Both the position numbers and the translations under genes were made by a program. From Clostridium sp. SCN 57-10 (lineage in GTDB: Bacteria > Bacillota > Clostridia > Oscillospirales > Butyricicoccaceae), in NCBI GenBank assembly GCA_001725215.1, contig MEFT01000037.1, forward strand, positions 14,007-25,485: DNA of 11,479 bases, in the 5' to 3' direction. Positions 1 to 8,165 of this stretch are shown here, piece by piece (position 1 is the stretch's first letter; every line of letters begins with the position of its first letter). The notes under the pieces are model-generated. The model was not told where the DNA came from and made no database searches. It worked only from the letters and a program-made list of their open reading frames with translations.

Positions 1-1005
1 TGGCCGCATAACTTCAGCGACTGGAAAGACGGCGTGCGCGTGCGCAAGCAGGTGTCCTTCGAGCAGGTGTGCGACAGCCTGGAAGAGGTCATCTCGACGC
101 TGCACAACACGAACGACGGCAAAACGCTTGCCTATGTCGCACCGTTCGGCCTGATTACGTCAATCAACCCCTCCGGCGCGACGCCCGAAAACGAACTGAC
201 GCGCCTGACCGAGCACGACGTGCGCCAGGCGCGCGCCATGCGCCGCATCGCGGATAAATACCGCACGCGCATCCATACCGACTGCTTCGGCGGCATGATT
301 CGCCTTGCCATGCAGCAGCCAGACAACATGCTGCTTGCGCCCGACGTACATGTACAGCACTGCACCGCGCTCTATGACGACGAGATCGAGGCACTTGCCA
401 AAAGCGGCGCGTCGGCGTCGGTCGCGCCCTATTGGTCGGACGCGCCCGTCGAAAAAATGCTGCGCGCGGGCATCAATGTCGTCATCGGCACAGACGGCCC
501 GGGCGACAACTGTGATCTCGACCTACTGACGGCGGCGCGCATGTTCGCCCTCAACTATCGGCGCGACGCGGGCAACCGCCGCTTCCTGCCCTATGAAAAG
601 CTGCTTGAAATGATCACGATCGACGCGGCGAAGGCCGTCGGCCTTTCCGACACGCTCGGCTCGCTGGAGGCGGGCAAGCAGGCGGACGTGATCACCATCG
701 ACCTGCGTACGCCGCGCCTCATGCCGATGTACAACGTGGTGCACGCGCTTATCCTGAGCGGCACGGGCAGCGACGTAACCAACGTGATCGTAAACGGCGA
801 GGTACTGCTGCGTGACCGCAAAGCGCCGCATGTCGACGAAAACGCGCTTTACGCGGCGGCGCAGGAGGTGTCGGACGAGGTGAACGAGCGCATCGGCTTC
901 GGCCGTTTTGCCGACCGCCAGCCCGCGCTTTGGGGGCAGAACTATATGTCCGACGAGGAGCTGTTCGATCTCGAGTGGCAGCGCCGCGACGGCGGACATT
1001 ATTAA
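1..1005 (+). CDS. Amidohydrolase family protein, 3' part (5' end outside window)
   Basis: The reading frame is open from base 1 (WPHNFSDWKDG...), so the gene starts upstream; a GTG at 34 is internal. 334 residues remain, ending at TAA 1003-1005. The sequence resembles the metal-dependent amidohydrolase/deaminase superfamily (TRZ/ATZ and cytosine-deaminase-like enzymes). Visible are a strand-end His in IHTDCFGG (His92 of this fragment), VQHCTAL (His120) and the metal-binding Asp in VVIGTDGPGDN (Asp165), followed by a C-terminal composite beta domain with the usual LGSLEAGKQADVITID pattern near 210-225. The N-terminal part, expected to carry the HxH metal motif, is missing, probably 100 or more residues. 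The usual HxxE of TRZ/ATZ enzymes reads HTDC here, so the exact reaction (deamination or hydrolysis of a cyclic amide or amine) cannot be assigned. A hairpin follows the stop, opposite the end of the convergent minus-strand cluster. Confidence 0.85.
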   Translation, partial: WPHNFSDWKDGVRVRKQVSFEQVCDSLEEVISTLHNTNDGKTLAYVAPFGLITSINPSGATPENELTRLTEHDVRQARAMRRIADKYRTRIHTDCFGGMIRLAMQQPDNMLLAPDVHVQHCTALYDDEIEALAKSGASASVAPYWSDAPVEKMLRAGINVVIGTDGPGDNCDLDLLTAARMFALNYRRDAGNRRFLPYEKLLEMITIDAAKAVGLSDTLGSLEAGKQADVITIDLRTPRLMPMYNVVHALILSGTGSDVTNVIVNGEVLLRDRKAPHVDENALYAAAQEVSDEVNERIGFGRFADRQPALWGQNYMSDEELFDLEWQRRDGGHY

Positions 1006-1028
1006 GCCGCTTCCGTGCTCTTGATATA

Positions 1029-1067
1029 AAAAAACTGCAGGCGTCACCAAACGGTGACGCCTGCTTT
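1029..1067 (-). terminator. Intrinsic terminator between convergent genes
   Basis: A perfect 12-bp stem, GCAGGCGTCACC (1037-1048) with GGTGACGCCTGC (1053-1064), closes a 4-nt loop AAAC. On the minus strand the stem is followed after two bases by seven T's (the A run at 1028-1034), a textbook Rho-independent terminator for the gene ending at 1093. On the plus strand only TTTG follows, so termination of the amidohydrolase transcript may be weaker, but its position between two convergent genes suggests use from both sides. Confidence 0.85.
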
Positions 1068-1092
1068 GCATTGTGTTGAACTAAAGTACCTG

Positions 1093-1548
1093 CTAAAGCG
1101 TTTTCAGCAGTTTTTTGTATTTGCCCTGCTCGTCCCGCCCCTCAAATAGGATGTGGGAAAAGCCTTTCTTCTGATATAAGTGCTGCGCGCTGTCATTATC
1201 AAGGTCTACACCGACAGACATTTCGGTAAATCCCAATTCCTTTGCGTAATCGGCGAGGAAGTCGATCATCGTCCCGCCGATTCCCTGGTTTCGGTATTCC
1301 AGCTTTACATTTAATCTGGACAGATACACTCTTGTATGTGGAATGGTGTAATCAGAATCATTCTTTTCTAACACCAATGCACCGTCTGCAATAAACAGGC
1401 CGTCCAGAACCGCGACAAAAATGATTCGGTTGCCGTCTACCAGCTCATGATACCACTTGTCTGTGTGTTTTTGCTTTGACATATCCCAAATATGATTGCA
1501 TTTTGAATAGTCTTTGGGGTCTAATTTTACAATGGCATACCGATGCAT
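1093..1548 (-). CDS. GNAT family N-acetyltransferase
   Basis: A 151-residue protein, normal for a single GNAT domain, predicted to transfer an acetyl group from acetyl-CoA to an amine; the substrate cannot be told. Acetyl-CoA-binding motif A is clear: VKLEYRNQGIGGTMI at 81-95, with the R/QxxGxG pyrophosphate loop at 86-91. The following NDSAQHLYQKKGF (118-130) is the conserved end of the fold, where the Tyr is the usual general acid. The start MHRYAIVKLD at 1548 is chosen because AGGGAG lies about 7 nt upstream; a longer in-frame start at 1653 would add 35 unconserved-looking residues overlapping the upstream LUD gene. It is the last gene of the minus-strand cluster, 76 nt after the LUD gene and about 30 nt before a strong terminator. 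Sampled sequence here is about 43% GC, well below flanking genes, suggesting a different origin. Confidence 0.87.
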   Translation of the reverse strand: MHRYAIVKLDPKDYSKCNHIWDMSKQKHTDKWYHELVDGNRIIFVAVLDGLFIADGALVLEKNDSDYTIPHTRVYLSRLNVKLEYRNQGIGGTMIDFLADYAKELGFTEMSVGVDLDNDSAQHLYQKKGFSHILFEGRDEQGKYKKLLKTL

Positions 1549-1624
1549 CGTCGCTCCCTCGTTTCTGACGTGCCAAATGGTGTGGCTGCCGCGATGCAAT
1601 TCGCGCTGTGTCACATGCGGCCAG

Positions 1625-2242
1625 CTAAAACCCGCAGTCCTCGTCGGCGACACACAGAATCATCCGATCAGGCTCTGACTGCCCTTCGATGATAGAGAGG
1701 CTATTGCACACCCTTTCTCCGGATACACAGTCAACGCACCTGCCTAACGCGACGCACGGAGGGTTAAAACCGGCGCGTTTTGCGTTGAGGGGACACGCTA
1801 CATTCTTCACACGAGCGATTGCATCGGCCAGAGAAGGCACAACCTTGTTTCTTCCGACGACGATGATGACCTTATCGGGACCAAACGTCATGGCGGCCAC
1901 GCGATTGCCGCTATGATCGACGTTGACGATACGGCCGTCAACCGATACGGCATTTGACCCGGTGATGTACCAGTCGGTCAAAAGAGCCTTCTTTTTGATA
2001 CGCTTGCCCTCTTCTTTATCTTTGGCAAGCTCTTTATCATACACCGCATTGCCCCGCTCGAGCAGGGCAGACGTGACATGAAGCTTGTGCAGCGTGGCGG
2101 AATGCCCGATGCCGATCGTACATTCCGCAGGCACCTTATCCAGTATGTACGTTTTGACCTCCTCAAGGGTATCAAAATACGCTACTTCGATATTCCTTAA
2201 TCGAAAGTTTTCACGCAGTGTGCAAATAGTTTCGATATTCAT
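1625..2242 (-). CDS. LUD-domain (DUF162) protein, lactate-utilization-like
   Basis: A 205-residue protein of the LUD domain family (LutC/LutB-type, older name DUF162). The N-terminal half has the characteristic glycine loop IGIGHSATLHKL (about 43-54), then LTDWYITGSNAVSVDG (88-103) and TFGPDKVIIVVGRNKVV (119-135), as in stand-alone LUD proteins of Clostridia. The C-terminus carries a Cys cluster at 150, 163, 169, 172 and 179 (CVALGRCVDCVSGERVC) that could hold metal or an Fe-S cluster. Lactate oxidation is established only for LutABC complexes; no lutA or lutB partner is visible, so the role here is unknown. The start MNIETIC at 2242 is preferred: it fits the family N-terminus and sits after GGATGG. 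The alternative at 2299 would overlap the upstream gene's stop. It follows the YcaQ-like gene by 23 nt. Base composition is lower in GC than the upstream genes. Confidence 0.82.
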   Translation of the reverse strand: MNIETICTLRENFRLRNIEVAYFDTLEEVKTYILDKVPAECTIGIGHSATLHKLHVTSALLERGNAVYDKELAKDKEEGKRIKKKALLTDWYITGSNAVSVDGRIVNVDHSGNRVAAMTFGPDKVIIVVGRNKVVPSLADAIARVKNVACPLNAKRAGFNPPCVALGRCVDCVSGERVCNSLSIIEGQSEPDRMILCVADEDCGF

Positions 2243-2265
2243 GTCTTGCCATCCATTTCCCGCCG

Positions 2266-3441
2266 CTACATTGTGCCAGACATCGTTACGGTACCGCAAT
2301 CGTTGAACGCGGCAAACCGTGCAAAGCAGTTGTTCAGCGTATCGGGCGGCACATGGCAGCCCTCTTCATGCCAGATGTTTTTAATCGTCAGCACGCCGCG
2401 CCTGCGGTCGACCGCCGGCTCAACGCGCGCCGCAAAGCGGTCGCCCCAGAGCAGAGGAAGCACGTAATGACCGTATTTGCGCTGCTCCACGGGCGTGTAA
2501 ATCTCCCACTTATAATCAAAGCCGAACAGCGCGCGGATGAGCTTGCGGTCCCACAGCAGGTTGTCAAGCGGAGCGATCAGCTCGCAGCGCGGGCTAAACT
2601 CCTCGCCCGCGGCGCACCGCGCGGCGAGCGGCAAGTCTTCGGCACGCACATAAAGCGGCTCGCGCACGCCCTCCACCGTCACGGGGGCGATGTGCCCCTG
2701 CGCGAGCAGCGTGTCAAAGCTCGCGGCGCGGGAGGCGGCGTTCAGTCCGTCGATGCCGAGCCACGCGTCGGACGCGCGGTTCCACAAAAGCCCCACGGCG
2801 CCGATGCGGCGCAGCACGCGCCACGCCAAGTGGTCACCGTCATCGGGGAAAGGGTCGCTTGCCTGGGCCAGCTCGGCGGGCAGGCAGCGCTCGATGAGGT
2901 CATAATACTTAATGCCGCCGCGCTTGTGGTGAATGCCAAGCTCCCCCGCAAAATAAAGGTGCTCAAGCGCCGCGCGGGAAAGGCGCGTTTCGCTCCAATA
3001 CCAGTTTACCTTGTCTGGCAGGTCGAGGTCGGCCGAGCACACCGCGCCGTGCGCCGCAATGTGGCGCTTGATGTCATCGGCGACGGTGAGGATTTCTACG
3101 TGGCTGCGCTCGCGCGCGCGATGGTGTGCCCGGCGCCGCGCGAAATAAGGCCAGTCACACGTCGCGAAAATAGAGAGGTTTTTGTCAAAATAGTCGACGA
3201 GCGCACGGTCTTCATACAAAAGGGCGCCCAGCATCGGCTTATCAAAGCCGGCAACGCGCGATTGCAGCACAAGCTCGGCGTTTTTGCCGCATACGTCGAC
3301 GGGGTCGAACTGCACGCAGCCCACCCTTTGCACAAAGTCGAGCACACCCGCTTTGCCCGCGAAGACCGGTTCGCCGAGAAGGCCGTGTTTGCGCAGCAAA
3401 AAGCGCCGCGCCTGCGCGTTCGTCAGGCACAGTCCGTTCAT
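2266..3441 (-). CDS. Winged-helix DNA glycosylase-like protein, YcaQ/AlkZ family (HTH_42)
   Basis: A 391-residue protein matching the HTH_42/DUF1006 family, which includes AlkZ and E. coli YcaQ, glycosylases that remove bulky N-alkylated bases and unhook interstrand crosslinks. Signs are the N-terminal LTNAQARRFLLRKHGL, then VGCVQFDPVDV (40-50) holding Gln44-Phe45-Asp46, which fits the Q-x-D catalytic motif I recall for YcaQ-type members (AlkZ has Q-x-Q). The C-terminal block SPRCELIAPLDNLLWDRK, then LFGFDYKWEIYTPVEQRKYG and YVLPLLWGDRFAARVEP, is also typical of the family. Length is normal. The start at 3441 has GGAGG 7 nt upstream, and GGCGCGCC separates it from the ATG. It lies 69 nt after the small ORF ending at 3511 and probably belongs to the same transcript. 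A role in alkylation or crosslink repair is inferred from the family; DNA binding without catalysis is the alternative. Confidence 0.85.
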   Translation of the reverse strand: MNGLCLTNAQARRFLLRKHGLLGEPVFAGKAGVLDFVQRVGCVQFDPVDVCGKNAELVLQSRVAGFDKPMLGALLYEDRALVDYFDKNLSIFATCDWPYFARRRAHHRARERSHVEILTVADDIKRHIAAHGAVCSADLDLPDKVNWYWSETRLSRAALEHLYFAGELGIHHKRGGIKYYDLIERCLPAELAQASDPFPDDGDHLAWRVLRRIGAVGLLWNRASDAWLGIDGLNAASRAASFDTLLAQGHIAPVTVEGVREPLYVRAEDLPLAARCAAGEEFSPRCELIAPLDNLLWDRKLIRALFGFDYKWEIYTPVEQRKYGHYVLPLLWGDRFAARVEPAVDRRRGVLTIKNIWHEEGCHVPPDTLNNCFARFAAFNDCGTVTMSGTM

Positions 3442-3493
3442 GGCGCGCCTCCGTTCGTTTCAGTATCGGTGTAAGGGAAGAAGGGTGCGCCGC

Positions 3494-3510
3494 GCTGCCG
3501 CACAGGCAGC
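3494..3510 (-). other. Short hairpin directly after the small ORF
   Basis: GCTGCC (3494-3499) pairs perfectly with GGCAGC (3505-3510) around a 5-nt loop. On the minus strand the stem begins immediately after the TAA of the 49-aa ORF and is followed by a GC-rich stretch and CCCTTCTTCCC, not a clean T tract. It could be a weak terminator, an attenuator, or an mRNA-stabilising element between the small gene and the YcaQ-like gene; function is not shown. Confidence 0.4.
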
Positions 3511-3660
3511 TTACGCTTCCCCTTCTTCTTCTTCGTATAAGACGGCTTCGTCTTCGTCGTCCTTCGCCTCGTTTTTCTTATCCAAAAGAGACGCAAGCCA
3601 ATCTTTGTTCTTCTTGGGGTGCGCGCTTTGCTTGGGCGCGCTCTGTTTGCTTTGGCACAT
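3511..3660 (-). CDS. Small hypothetical protein, 49 aa, basic head and acidic tail
   Basis: This short reading frame (MCQSKQSAPK ... EEEEGEA) starts at 3660 with a strong Shine-Dalgarno, AAGGAG, eight nt upstream, and ends at TAA 3511-3513. It fills the gap between the YcxB-like gene (38 nt upstream) and the YcaQ-like gene (69 nt downstream). The first 20 residues are Lys/Gln/Ser-rich and basic, the middle reads WLASLLDKK (21-29), and the tail is strongly acidic (KDDEDEAVLYEEEEGEA). There is no membrane segment, signal peptide or Cys pair; the only Cys is at position 2. I do not recognise a family. The excellent RBS, the correct operon spacing and the use of GCG, GAC and GAA codons support a real gene; the protein is probably partly disordered and may act by binding a partner. 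Confidence 0.7.
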   Translation of the reverse strand: MCQSKQSAPKQSAHPKKNKDWLASLLDKKNEAKDDEDEAVLYEEEEGEA

Positions 3661-3698
3661 ATAGGGTGCTCCTTATGGCGCCAAATTGCGCGGGGCTC

Positions 3699-4307
3699 TT
3701 ATTTCTCGAGCTTTGCCTTGATTTTAAACCGCTTGCCCATGCTCTCATACACCAGCTTGCGCAGGCGCGCCGCGTCGCCCGAGCCCAGATAGCGCTTGCC
3801 GATGACGAGCGCCTGCCGCGAGGAGGCAAAGAAGAAAAACTGCCGCTCGGTTTCATACGCTTCGCGGAACAAGCTCCACTGCGCGCAACCGAGCGTTCCG
3901 TCGGGCAGCTCGGACTTGATGCCGTCGCGGTCGATTACATAGTCGCGCGCGGGCGCGTTTTCTTCGCCCACCTTTCCGAACTTCTTGCTTGTCGCCTCAA
4001 TCTGCACAAACAGGATGACGAGCGTGATGAGGAAAAAGAGGCACACCAGGAACAAAAGGTCTTTCTGCCCGCCAAAAAATACACCCTGCGCGATGACGAC
4101 GCAGCTGAGCACGGCAAACAGCACGACGGCGACCATCATATAGGTGCGGCGGTAGAGAAGGTTGAAATACATCAGCTCGCGGAAATCGTCCTTCGAGGTT
4201 TTGACGGCGGCGCGAATGGGTTCAAACGGCTCGGCCTGCGCCGCGCTCTGCGCGTTTTCGGCCTCGGGCGTGCCTTCGGGTTTCTTCTGCTCTTGATTGT
4301 CGTTCAT
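3699..4307 (-). CDS. YcxB-like membrane protein
   Basis: A 202-residue protein with two adjacent membrane segments (about 56-76 and 84-104) and a C-terminal cytosolic domain resembling the YcxB-like family. In that domain, RDYVIDRDGIKSELPDG (121-137) is followed by a conserved Trp and aromatic strand pair, CAQWSLFREAYETERQFFFF (141-160), and ALVIGKRYL (166-174), the usual 'readout, Lys-Arg' pattern. The N-terminal 35 residues are rich in Gln, Glu, Pro and Ala and likely disordered. The function of the family is not established. The start at 4307 has GGAGG about 8 nt upstream, lying in the 13-nt gap after the restored stop of the ABC-F gene (4321), so the two are probably cotranscribed. Confidence 0.8.
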   Translation of the reverse strand: MNDNQEQKKPEGTPEAENAQSAAQAEPFEPIRAAVKTSKDDFRELMYFNLLYRRTYMMVAVVLFAVLSCVVIAQGVFFGGQKDLLFLVCLFFLITLVILFVQIEATSKKFGKVGEENAPARDYVIDRDGIKSELPDGTLGCAQWSLFREAYETERQFFFFASSRQALVIGKRYLGSGDAARLRKLVYESMGKRFKIKAKLEK

Positions 4308-4320
4308 AGCGATCCTCCGT

Positions 4321-6131
<1,811 letters not shown>

Positions 6132-6132
6132 A

Positions 6133-7191
6133 CTATGTTATTTCCACACCTGCCTCCGGCACGCGTTCGGGCGACATGAGATAGGTGTAGATCTCCTTTG
6201 CAATAATTTTAAGAATAGCCGCCACGGGCACCGAAATCAGCATGCCCACCGGGCCCCAAACGGTGTTGCTCGCCAGCATGGCGAACAATACGGTGACCGG
6301 GTGCAGACCGACGGCGCTTCCCTGCACCTTGGGCGCGACAACGTTGCCCTCGATCTGCTGCACCACGATGACGAAGATTGCAACGGCGACGGCAAGCCCC
6401 GGCCCGCCGGTAATCAGCGCGAAAAAGCCCTCTACCACGCCCGCGATGATCGAGCCGAAGTAGGGGATGAAGTCGAGCACGAAGGACAGCGTCGCAAAAA
6501 TATAAGCATACCGCAGCCCCATGAGCGACAGCCCGATATAGGTGACAACCGCCATGCCGAGCGAAATAAAGCAGCGCGTGCGGATATAGGCCCACGTCAG
6601 CCGGTTAGACTGTGCCAGCATGGCGCGCACACGCGTCTCAAGCTGCGCGGGCAGCAGTCCGAGCAGCCTGTTTTTCAGCATTTCTCCGTCCAGCATGAAA
6701 TAAAACACCAGAATGACGAGCACCAGGCCGTCAAACAGCCGCATAGGCACGCCGGCCAGTGTGCCGACGATGGAGCTTAAAAACCCGGCGATATAACCAT
6801 CGCTCTGCGCAAGCAGACCAGCCGCCGTATCGACAACGGCGGGCGGCAGGTTGAGCCGCTGCAGATAAGACACGGCAGAGGCGACCAGCTCGTCAAAATT
6901 GCCGGCATGCACGCGGATGTCGGCCAAAAGCGCACCCGTTTGCGTAATGGCGCGCGGCAGCGTCAACGAAAAAAGCAGTACGATACAGAATAAAAACAGA
7001 AAAATCACAAGGCCGACGGCAAAGCCGCGCCGCAGGCGCAGTCTGCGGCACAAAAAACGGGTGAGAGGGCCAAGCAGATAAGAGCAGATCATCGCCGTCA
7101 TAAACAGCATGAGCACGCTCCACAAGCGCCACACGGCAAGCGCCGCAAGTAAAAAAAGCGCGATCATTAAAATGGTTTTATTCTGCTTCAT
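6133..7191 (-). CDS. AI-2E family transporter (permease)
   Basis: A 352-residue polytopic membrane protein of the AI-2E/YdiK/TqsA-like family. Members have been linked to export of autoinducer-2 or to Na+/H+ exchange, so the substrate here is open. Hydrophobic segments lie about 7-37, 56-79, 149-168, 205-262 (two or three), 264-282 and 300-332, with an extracytoplasmic-type stretch at 85-145. Family signatures are DFIPYFGSIIAG (240-251) and QQIEGNVVAPKVQG (278-291). The start MKQNKTILMI at 7191 has GGGAGG upstream; a longer in-frame start at 7320 would add an unlikely Arg-rich segment overlapping the promoter. It is the first gene of the minus-strand cluster, and its TAG is one base before the ATG of the ABC-F gene, so the two are translationally coupled. 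Confidence 0.88.
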   Translation of the reverse strand: MKQNKTILMIALFLLAALAVWRLWSVLMLFMTAMICSYLLGPLTRFLCRRLRLRRGFAVGLVIFLFLFCIVLLFSLTLPRAITQTGALLADIRVHAGNFDELVASAVSYLQRLNLPPAVVDTAAGLLAQSDGYIAGFLSSIVGTLAGVPMRLFDGLVLVILVFYFMLDGEMLKNRLLGLLPAQLETRVRAMLAQSNRLTWAYIRTRCFISLGMAVVTYIGLSLMGLRYAYIFATLSFVLDFIPYFGSIIAGVVEGFFALITGGPGLAVAVAIFVIVVQQIEGNVVAPKVQGSAVGLHPVTVLFAMLASNTVWGPVGMLISVPVAAILKIIAKEIYTYLMSPERVPEAGVEIT

Positions 7192-7227
7192 GGCGCGCCT
7201 CCCAGTTTCGTTGGAACGATATGACTT

Positions 7228-7256
7228 ATTATACCTTTTTCGCGCGCACAGCGCAA
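7228..7256 (-). promoter_or_regulatory. Likely sigma-A promoter of the AI-2E/ABC-F operon
   Basis: On the minus strand a consensus -10 TATAAT (7228-7233) lies 17 bp downstream of TTGCGC (7251-7256), which keeps the TTG of the -35. Transcription would begin near 7221, giving a leader of about 30 nt to the ATG at 7191. The perfect -10 in a GC-rich region makes this the best promoter for the cluster; the -35 is weak. Confidence 0.65.
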
Positions 7257-7339
7257 GACGCAATGCATCAGGCGGCCTGCGGCGTTTTCGCGGCACAGCT
7301 CTCCGAAAACACAACCGCATGAAGCCCTTCCGCTTTTTG

Positions 7340-7371
7340 ACAAACAGAAACGGCCCGCCGTTGGCGAGCCG
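7340..7371 (-). terminator. Probable terminator after the ECF S-component gene
   Basis: On the minus strand CGGCTCGCC and GGCGGGCCG (7363-7371 with 7351-7359) form a 9-bp stem with one G-U pair and a 3-nt loop, followed by TTTCTGTTTGT. It lies 37 nt after the TAA of the S-component gene (7408-7410). The T tract is interrupted, so efficiency is uncertain. The 216-nt gap 7192-7407 holds only this hairpin and the AI-2E promoter; I see no gene in it. Confidence 0.55.
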
Positions 7372-7407
7372 CTTCCTGAAGGGTGATATTGATAGCCATG
7401 GTATCTG

Positions 7408-7974
7408 TTAGCCGGGCTGCTTCTCGCTTTCCGGCTTATACTGCCGCGGCAGCGAGCGAATGAGCAGATAGACAAGCAGGCAGGTGCCCACCTTGTCCCA
7501 CAGGTTGTTAAACAGCTTCATGAGGAACGACGCACTGAAGATGTTCATGCCGCTCGTCTTGAGCCAAAGCACGACCACATCGGACACGGTGCCCGTCAGT
7601 CCGCCGTAAACCCACACGCCGATGGGCGTGCCGATGAGGGGCGCAACGACAGAGAGGATCAGTCCCGTCACGATGGCCACGGGCAGCGTCCAGCGGCGCT
7701 TGCGCGCAATCAGACCGACGACAATGCCGATGGCGACGCTGACGAGCAGAAAGGGCATGCCCTTGATGTTGCCCATCACAAGGCTGGACAGCACATTGGT
7801 CGTGGCGCCGACGGCCGCGCCGTACCACGGGCCGAAGTAGATCGCGATGAACACGGTGCCGATCGTATCGAGATAAAGCGGGAGCTTCCAAAGCGAAGTA
7901 AGAGCGCCGAGTGCCACGTTGATCGCCACGGCGAGCGCGCACAGTACCAACATTTGAGATTTGGTGTATTTCAT
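7408..7974 (-). CDS. ECF transporter S component (CD3073-like)
   Basis: A 188-residue membrane protein with about six hydrophobic segments (roughly 8-28, 36-50, 52-68, 74-90, 97-118, 155-174). The pattern WKLPLYLDTIGTVFIAIYFGPWYGAAVGATTNVLSSL (29-65, given in part) is typical of substrate-binding S components of energy-coupling factor transporters, and looks like the family NCBI names after C. difficile CD3073. S components bind a vitamin or other small molecule and need the shared EcfA/A'/T module, which is not in this window, so it is probably supplied from elsewhere. The start MKYTKSQ at 7974 has AAGGAG nine nt upstream; the 59 residues added by an in-frame start at 8151 would cover the promoter region. 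It is divergent from the desulfidase gene, and I recall CD3072 and CD3073 as neighbours, which supports both calls. The substrate is unknown. Confidence 0.8.
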   Translation of the reverse strand: MKYTKSQMLVLCALAVAINVALGALTSLWKLPLYLDTIGTVFIAIYFGPWYGAAVGATTNVLSSLVMGNIKGMPFLLVSVAIGIVVGLIARKRRWTLPVAIVTGLILSVVAPLIGTPIGVWVYGGLTGTVSDVVVLWLKTSGMNIFSASFLMKLFNNLWDKVGTCLLVYLLIRSLPRQYKPESEKQPG

Positions 7975-8020
7975 GGGTTTTCTCTCCTTATGTAAAGATG
8001 GGCCGAATGAAGCCAACGAT

Positions 8021-8050
8021 AGCATAGCAAACAGGTGGGCGTCTGTCCAA
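8021..8050 (-). promoter_or_regulatory. Candidate promoter of the ECF S-component gene
   Basis: On the minus strand TTGGAC (8045-8050) is followed after 18 bp by TATGCT (8021-8026) with an upstream TGC that makes an extended -10. It would give a leader of about 40 nt before the ATG at 7974. Match is moderate. Confidence 0.45.
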
Positions 8051-8105
8051 TCGTTTTTATAGATAATTTCCGTTCCATTGATAGACGATCCAAATAGCCA
8101 TGCAG

Positions 8106-8134
8106 GTGACAGCGCCGCGCTTTTTTGATATAAT
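8106..8134 (+). promoter_or_regulatory. Likely sigma-A promoter of the desulfidase operon
   Basis: GTGACA (8106-8111, five of six to the -35 consensus) and a perfect TATAAT (8129-8134) are spaced by 17 bp. The start point would be near 8141, with AAGGAG at 8154-8159 and the ATG at 8166, giving a short leader. This fixes the desulfidase start downstream of the in-frame ATG at 8100, which lies upstream of the promoter. Confidence 0.75.
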
Positions 8135-8165
8135 ACGTTCATCCATATCATATAAGGAGAATCAA

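Noticed and set aside
523..1071. Minus-strand frame of 182 codons across the amidohydrolase end and terminator
   Set aside because: It would start inside the terminator hairpin region and is antisense to the conserved metal-binding part of the amidohydrolase.
2353..3474. Plus-strand frame of 373 codons opposite the YcaQ-like gene
   Set aside because: Antisense shadow of a well-supported gene; composition dominated by Arg, Ala and Val with no family pattern.
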